Positions 59,664 to 64,000 of a stretch of 64,000 bases of DNA are shown here, in pieces (position 1 is the first letter of the stretch; the number at the start of each line of letters is the position of its first letter). Source of the DNA: Bacteroidota bacterium (lineage in GTDB: Bacteria; Bacteroidota; Bacteroidia; Chitinophagales; Saprospiraceae); assembly GCA_963169325.1 (NCBI GenBank), contig CAUJEY010000151.1, positions 1 to 64,000 on the forward strand, in the 5' to 3' direction. The position numbers were made by a program, and so were the translations under genes. The notes under the pieces are model-generated. The model was not told the origin of the DNA, ran no database searches, and saw only the letters and a program-made list of their open reading frames with translations.

Positions 59664-60218
59664 TTATGGAACGAATTTTTCATAAACGGCTGCACCGGTC
59701 TGCGGATCAGTTCCGAACAGCTCGACGTATTTTACATCGGGTACCAAGCCCACCTTTTTATCTCCCATCTTGACAAAAACACGGTTCAACCGGGCTTGTT
59801 TTCCATTGATGGCAATCAGCGCATACGGTTTGCCGGCGGCGTTGATGCCGAGATGCAACTTGCGTTTGGAATAGGAGACAAAATTGAACTCATATTCCTC
59901 CGGCTTGCTTACCGGGCGCACTTCCACGCCATAAGCCAGGGTCCGTTGCAGGTAGTTCAGCGGCGCGGTACGGCCATCGTCGGCATAACGAATCCAATAT
60001 ACCAAAATGGGTTGTTTGGCATTAAAAGCACGGCCGTTGGCGATCGTATTGGCGTCGTAAATGATGGTATTGGAGTTGCCGGTCCTTTGCACATAAAACA
60101 ACCGCTGTGGCGAAGCCGGCGGTTCGGGTAATACATCCTGGGCATAAAAAACGCCTGGAAAAAACAGGCCGGAAAAAAGAAGGATAATGACTTTAAAAAA
60201 ATGAACGTAATGAGACAT
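59664..60218 (-). CDS. DUF4833 exported protein
   Basis: Protein of 184 aa with a signal peptide (ending GVFYAQD) and the DUF4833 pattern: RLFYVQRTGNSNTIIYDAN, QPILVYWIRYADDG and RKLHLGINAAGKPYALIAING. Function unknown, but the domain recurs beside inositol-lipid or phosphatidyltransferase genes in Bacteroidota, which is the setting here. It is 11 nt downstream of the phosphatidyltransferase gene. Confidence 0.85.
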   Translation of the reverse strand: MSHYVHFFKVIILLFSGLFFPGVFYAQDVLPEPPASPQRLFYVQRTGNSNTIIYDANTIANGRAFNAKQPILVYWIRYADDGRTAPLNYLQRTLAYGVEVRPVSKPEEYEFNFVSYSKRKLHLGINAAGKPYALIAINGKQARLNRVFVKMGDKKVGLVPDVKYVELFGTDPQTGAAVYEKFVP

Positions 60219-60229
60219 GTACAGGAGAA

Positions 60230-60937
60230 TTATTTTTCGCGATCCAGTTGGTCGAGCGCAATTTTTGATTCGCGCAGCCGCTGGATGGCCGTCCAGTTGG
60301 TCAGAACGGCCATAACGAAAATAGGAAACGTAAAAATGGTGATGTTTTCAAAATAGGGGAAGTTGGTGCCGGGCACGACAAATCGGAAATCCCCCGCGTA
60401 ACTTTGCGTCAGCCCGCACAAAATGGCTGAAATACCGACCAGCAACACCCGCTCCGGGCGTTGCATCATCCCGCCTTTGCACTCGATGCCAAGCCCCTCC
60501 GCGCGGGCACGCACATAACTCACCATCACGGATCCGATCATGGCGATAAAAGCAAACAACGAGCTCAAAAAATATTGTTGGGCAACCAGATAGTAACAAA
60601 TACCCAGAAACATGACCAGTTCGCTGTACCGGTCGAGCACCGAATCGAACAACGCGCCAAAACGGCTTTCCTGCTTGCTGACGCGTGCCAAACGCCCGTC
60701 AATCATATCGAACAAACCGGCAAAGAGAATAATACAGCCCCCGAAAGCTACATAACGCATATCGCCCCGCGCAGTATTTGTCCCGTACACAAAAACCACC
60801 GTAGCGCCGATATTGATCACAAAACCGGCAACCGTGACGGCGTTAGGCGTAACCCCTGCACGTGACAGGAATTGGATGAATGGCTGGATCACCTTGTACA
60901 CCAGGGGTTGGCCGACTTCTTTCAGAAAATTGGACAT
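60230..60937 (-). CDS. CDP-alcohol phosphatidyltransferase
   Basis: Integral membrane enzyme of 235 aa. The family motif D-x2-DG-x2-AR-x8-G-x3-D-x3-D is complete in FDMIDGRLARVSKQES followed by RFGALFDSVLD. It transfers a phosphatidyl group from CDP-diacylglycerol to an alcohol such as inositol-1-phosphate, glycerol-3-phosphate or serine. The AUR1-like gene nearby favours inositol phosphate, but this is inference. About six hydrophobic helices are visible. The gene is packed with DUF4833 and the outer-membrane gene upstream. Confidence 0.88.
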   Translation of the reverse strand: MSNFLKEVGQPLVYKVIQPFIQFLSRAGVTPNAVTVAGFVINIGATVVFVYGTNTARGDMRYVAFGGCIILFAGLFDMIDGRLARVSKQESRFGALFDSVLDRYSELVMFLGICYYLVAQQYFLSSLFAFIAMIGSVMVSYVRARAEGLGIECKGGMMQRPERVLLVGISAILCGLTQSYAGDFRFVVPGTNFPYFENITIFTFPIFVMAVLTNWTAIQRLRESKIALDQLDREK

Positions 60938-60947
60938 TGTTTTTACT

Positions 60948-63512
60948 TTAAAATTCCATTTTCACCCGTACCCGCACACCGATTTTGGATACATTGGGTA
61001 AATCTGTGTAGGTAAACCGGCGCACCAGGTCCACCCGGATTATTTTGAAAATATTGGCTACCCCTACGCTCCCTTCTACATAAGGTTGACGTTCGAGGGT
61101 ATTGGTAATTGTAAGATCGTTGTCATCGGTAGGAAAACGCAACAGACCATTGCTGCTATTCGGCAGGTTGCGTTGATCCACGCCGCCCCACAGGGCTTTT
61201 ACGGTTAAAACTTCGCGCCACTTGAGTTTTTTCAGCAACGGTACCCGGCCGAAGAATACACCGCCGAAGTTGTGGAAATAGTTGATCGACACATATTTAT
61301 CGCTCACAAACTCCAGGAAGTTCATCAGGTTGTACGATTCCAACTGGTATGCGTAGGTTTGGTTGGCCCGGTGTATGGTAAGTAAGGGATAGGGCACCTG
61401 CCCGAAAACGCGACCGGCCTCGACAACGGCAATACTGTACCCAAAAGGCGATACAAAGAAGGCCTTTTTGGCTTTGAACTGAATGGAGTGGTAATCGTAC
61501 TCCCCGTTCATCAGACCCTTTACGCCGGTTTCATACACCAAATCGAAGATCGGGTATTTGTTCAGGATGGGATTCCGGAAGGTGGAACCTTCGTAGAATT
61601 TTTCGTTGGGGCCGTAATGCAGCGTCAATCCCAACTCCGTCGTGGTGAGGTCGGTTTTCCGTCGCAACTCACCATTGTCATAATAGTCGAACAACAAGGC
61701 GCCGGCCCCATTTTGCCGGACATTTTTAACGGAAAACGCGTAAGAAAAAATGGTCCGGTTTTCATGCGTATAATCCAGCCCGATCGTTTCGGTATAGATC
61801 ATCCGGTTATTGACTCCACGCTTGAAAGAGAGGAAAAAATTGTCTTCGTTGACGAATACGAGGTTTTGCCCCGGAATTTTGACGTCATTTTGATACCAGA
61901 GCCGCAATTGATTCAGGGGAAACAGCCGCACCTTCGCGTCGCTGAACGAATAGCGTACCGCCGCAAAACCTTTCCAGCGTTCGTCTTTGAAGCCATAGGC
62001 GCCGTAGGTTTCCAGCATTAGCCGTTCGCTGAACCGGAAATTGGTACGGCCGCCCAAACGCATACGGAATCCTTCTACCTGATTGAAACTGTAAAAGGTA
62101 TTCACGGGGCCTACATCGAACCCGCCAACAGGGGTGTAGCCTTCGAATAAAAACTTGACCGAGCCGATCAGGGTTCGGAAACTGCGGTTTTTGTACAGGC
62201 TGTCGAGCGTCGACTCCAGCCCTTTTTCACTTTTACTCAGTGCCAGGTGCCGGCTTTGCCTCCAGAAAGTGGAATCCTGCATGCCGGCGTCCTTGTCGCG
62301 CAACATCGCCAACGGGGATCTGAAAAGCGTATCCGGCAGGGGTTGGTTGAGTTCGTATTTTTGGTAAGAGGTCGTTTTGTATCCGAGCAGCGTACGGGTA
62401 CTATCGCCCCGAAGCAGGCCGAAATCCATAAAAATATCGTCCTGGACGAGCATCAACCGGCGGTCTCCGGTAGCGGAACCTTGCCAGTCGTACTCCTGGC
62501 TGATCTGCATTTCGTTCACCCAGTTGAGGTTGATGTCTTTCGGAATACCCGCTTCAATTTTCCGGATAGCATAAGTTGAATCGAGCGCTACCCAGATATG
62601 CCCGATAAAGGCTAAATCTGTTTTGTTACGCGGAGCATAATACAAGTGTACGCAGGGCGTGTTGTTGATCTCGGTGGTATCCTGGATATAAAACCGGTAG
62701 ATGGTGGGCGCAATCGGGCTGATCGGGCTCACAAATTGCATTGTCAGGAGGTCAACGGCATTGTTGTAAAAGTTGACGTCCATGTACATGCTGTTCACAA
62801 AATAGGATATCCCCTGGAGGTCAAAAATATCCTTAAAAATAACATTGCGCTCCCCGTGGATATATTCTTTCAGCGATTTAGGCGACTGCCGGTAATACAC
62901 GTCGGAAAGGCTTTCCCGCAGGAACAACAGCAGGCTGACCTTGTCGTTCACCTTATTGGTATCGGCATTGTCGAAGATAAACTTGAACTTGCGGAAAAGC
63001 AGGCTGTTCCGGGTTTTTTCGGTCACATTATTGAGCGCAAAACTGACCTTTTCGTATTTTTCAAAATGGTAATAGTCCAGCCCCTCTTTCCGGTTTTTGT
63101 CCTTATTTTCAATTACTTTTTTGATCAGTTCCACGGCCGGATTATCCTTGTTCCGATACTTTTCTACCTTCACGGTAATCTCTTTCAGCCCCACCGTCGC
63201 CTCCTCCATTCGCGCGGTTAGTTTATTGGCCTGCCCGGCCTGTATATCCAGCGTTTGGGTTTGGTAGCCGACGCACACGATTTTTACTTTGGTTAAGCCC
63301 GGCGCGTCGGTCTCTATGTAAAAATTACCCTCAATATCCGTTCGGGCGCCTGTGTTCGTATTGTCAAACTGCACACTGACATAAGGCAGCGGGTCATTCG
63401 TTATGGCATCCAATACCTGCCCGCGCACCGAGGTCATCTTTTGACCCAGGGCGGCAGGCATGGAGAAAATGGACAGCAATAAAATGGCCGGTAGCCATAA
63501 TTTTGTTTGCAT
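60948..63512 (-). CDS. DUF5686 outer-membrane protein with carboxypeptidase-like domain
   Basis: Protein of 854 aa with a signal peptide (ending PAALGQK), a CarboxypepD_reg-like beta-sandwich at ~28-105 (VRGQVLDAITNDPLPYVSV, GNFYIETDAPGLTKVKIV) and a DUF5686 region with a long beta-barrel to the C terminus VRVRVKMEF. The terminal Phe and strand periodicity indicate an outer-membrane barrel. The molecular role is unknown. It lies 10 nt upstream of the phosphatidyltransferase gene, so it may share its transcript. Confidence 0.88.
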   Translation of the reverse strand: MQTKLWLPAILLLSIFSMPAALGQKMTSVRGQVLDAITNDPLPYVSVQFDNTNTGARTDIEGNFYIETDAPGLTKVKIVCVGYQTQTLDIQAGQANKLTARMEEATVGLKEITVKVEKYRNKDNPAVELIKKVIENKDKNRKEGLDYYHFEKYEKVSFALNNVTEKTRNSLLFRKFKFIFDNADTNKVNDKVSLLLFLRESLSDVYYRQSPKSLKEYIHGERNVIFKDIFDLQGISYFVNSMYMDVNFYNNAVDLLTMQFVSPISPIAPTIYRFYIQDTTEINNTPCVHLYYAPRNKTDLAFIGHIWVALDSTYAIRKIEAGIPKDINLNWVNEMQISQEYDWQGSATGDRRLMLVQDDIFMDFGLLRGDSTRTLLGYKTTSYQKYELNQPLPDTLFRSPLAMLRDKDAGMQDSTFWRQSRHLALSKSEKGLESTLDSLYKNRSFRTLIGSVKFLFEGYTPVGGFDVGPVNTFYSFNQVEGFRMRLGGRTNFRFSERLMLETYGAYGFKDERWKGFAAVRYSFSDAKVRLFPLNQLRLWYQNDVKIPGQNLVFVNEDNFFLSFKRGVNNRMIYTETIGLDYTHENRTIFSYAFSVKNVRQNGAGALLFDYYDNGELRRKTDLTTTELGLTLHYGPNEKFYEGSTFRNPILNKYPIFDLVYETGVKGLMNGEYDYHSIQFKAKKAFFVSPFGYSIAVVEAGRVFGQVPYPLLTIHRANQTYAYQLESYNLMNFLEFVSDKYVSINYFHNFGGVFFGRVPLLKKLKWREVLTVKALWGGVDQRNLPNSSNGLLRFPTDDNDLTITNTLERQPYVEGSVGVANIFKIIRVDLVRRFTYTDLPNVSKIGVRVRVKMEF

Positions 63513-63527
63513 AAAGGTTTTTTCCAG

Positions 63528-63965
63528 TTAAGTACGATAATTGAAGGGTTGTCGGTTTGATGCCGGACTAAAAACGACCCGGTGATTAAAAAGAAAAACT
63601 AAAAACCATGTGGCGGTAGCTGCGGCGATACGGGCCGGCCAGGGCTGCCAACCGCCGAGGTTGTGTAACAACCATACGCCGCCGACGTTCATCCCAAGGC
63701 CCAATAAAACACCGCTGCCATATCTGACCGCTAAACCCGGCCAATTAGTTGCATCTGCCACGCGAAAAACCCAACGCCGCTGCAACCAAAAGGAAACCAG
63801 CGCGCCAGTACAGCGGCCGGCCACGGTAGCCTGTACGGCAGAAGATGCCAGGAGGGTCAGTGCCAGTTGAAAAATCGTAAAATCTACCCCGGTAGCCGTC
63901 AGCGACGACACGCCGTATTTGCCTACGAGGCGAATCCACATTTTCAGGCGATCAAACAAATTCAT
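63528..63965 (-). CDS. GtrA-family membrane protein
   Basis: Protein of about 145 aa with four hydrophobic helices and the GtrA signature at the start (KYGVSSLTATGVDFTIFQLAL, CTGALVSFWLQRRWVF, VVFSPASN). GtrA-like proteins flip undecaprenyl-linked sugars across the membrane. The start MNLFDRL at 63965 is preferred to an ATG at 63986. It lies 15 nt upstream of the DUF5686 gene on the same strand. The window ends just after. Confidence 0.85.
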   Translation of the reverse strand: MNLFDRLKMWIRLVGKYGVSSLTATGVDFTIFQLALTLLASSAVQATVAGRCTGALVSFWLQRRWVFRVADATNWPGLAVRYGSGVLLGLGMNVGGVWLLHNLGGWQPWPARIAAATATWFLVFLFNHRVVFSPASNRQPFNYRT

Positions 63966-64000
63966 AACAGGCAATTCTTTTTTCAAATGGGATATGGCGT

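Noticed and set aside
1..64000. tRNA, rRNA, integrase or transposase genes
   Set aside because: None recognised on either strand; the island edges show no tRNA or long direct repeat.

Overview
The window comes from a Bacteroidota chromosome, most likely a member of the Saprospiria (Lewinella/Haliscomenobacter-like); the genus cannot be fixed from the sequence. The evidence is two giant surface proteins with gliding-motility/type IX secretion type B tails, a type A type IX tail, a SusC/SusD pair, a fused LpxC-FabZ, DUF3078/DUF4293/DUF4833/DUF5686 families, and -7 promoter elements of the TAnnTTTG kind. Most genes are moderately GC-rich. The one clear exception is a strongly A+T-rich block at about 48.7-52.4 kb.

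Layout: 0.2-3 kb, iscS-iscU-iscA and a small DUF4293 membrane protein. 3.1-15.3 kb, two tandem ~1,985-residue type IX secretion surface proteins whose 3' ends are almost identical, separated by a 222-bp MITE-like element. 15.4-22.7 kb, a cellobiose-2-epimerase-like enzyme, a frameshifted QueD homologue, a methyltransferase, a thioredoxin-like protein, an ECF sigma factor, an MscS-type channel, DUF3078, a low-molecular-weight tyrosine phosphatase and a VOC protein. 22.7-26.4 kb, an ABC importer whose binding protein is fused to an OmpA peptidoglycan-binding domain. 26.5-34.2 kb, cupin, dihaem cytochrome c, SnoaL-like protein, membrane protein, LuxR-type regulator, carotenoid-desaturase-like flavoprotein, S33 peptidase and a type IX secretion protein. 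34.2-41.7 kb, a decapitated OmpA-protein remnant beside a second copy of the repeat element, then a SusC-SusD-GH20 utilisation locus. 41.8-46.7 kb, an outer-membrane protein, DUF4920, a secreted MORN-caspase protein, a TPR membrane protein and DUF2071.

46.7-52.2 kb is the most interesting region. It is a probable defence island inserted behind the first 18 codons of a DUF433-like antitoxin gene. It encodes a Mig-type G:T mismatch DNA glycosylase, a C5-cytosine DNA methyltransferase, a protein with two different GHKL ATPase modules (an Hsp90/MORC/MutL-like one at the N terminus and a histidine-kinase-like one at the C terminus, joined by a long coiled coil), and, overlapping it by ATGA, a receiver-domain protein whose C-terminal half carries an RX4H motif typical of HEPN ribonucleases. 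No restriction nuclease is visible. My reading is a methylation module with its own mutation repair, linked to a two-component-like sensor/effector.

52.4-64 kb is ordinary chromosome: urocanate hydratase, a beta-propeller protein, an ABC ATPase, lpxA, lpxC-fabZ, a lipid head-group cluster (PAP2/AUR1-like enzyme, DUF4833, CDP-alcohol phosphatidyltransferase), a DUF5686 outer-membrane protein and GtrA.

A recurring theme is intergenic DNA made of long imperfect palindromes, often with arms that are themselves short tandem repeats. There are at least eight, with unrelated sequences but the same architecture. No tRNA, rRNA or CRISPR array was found.
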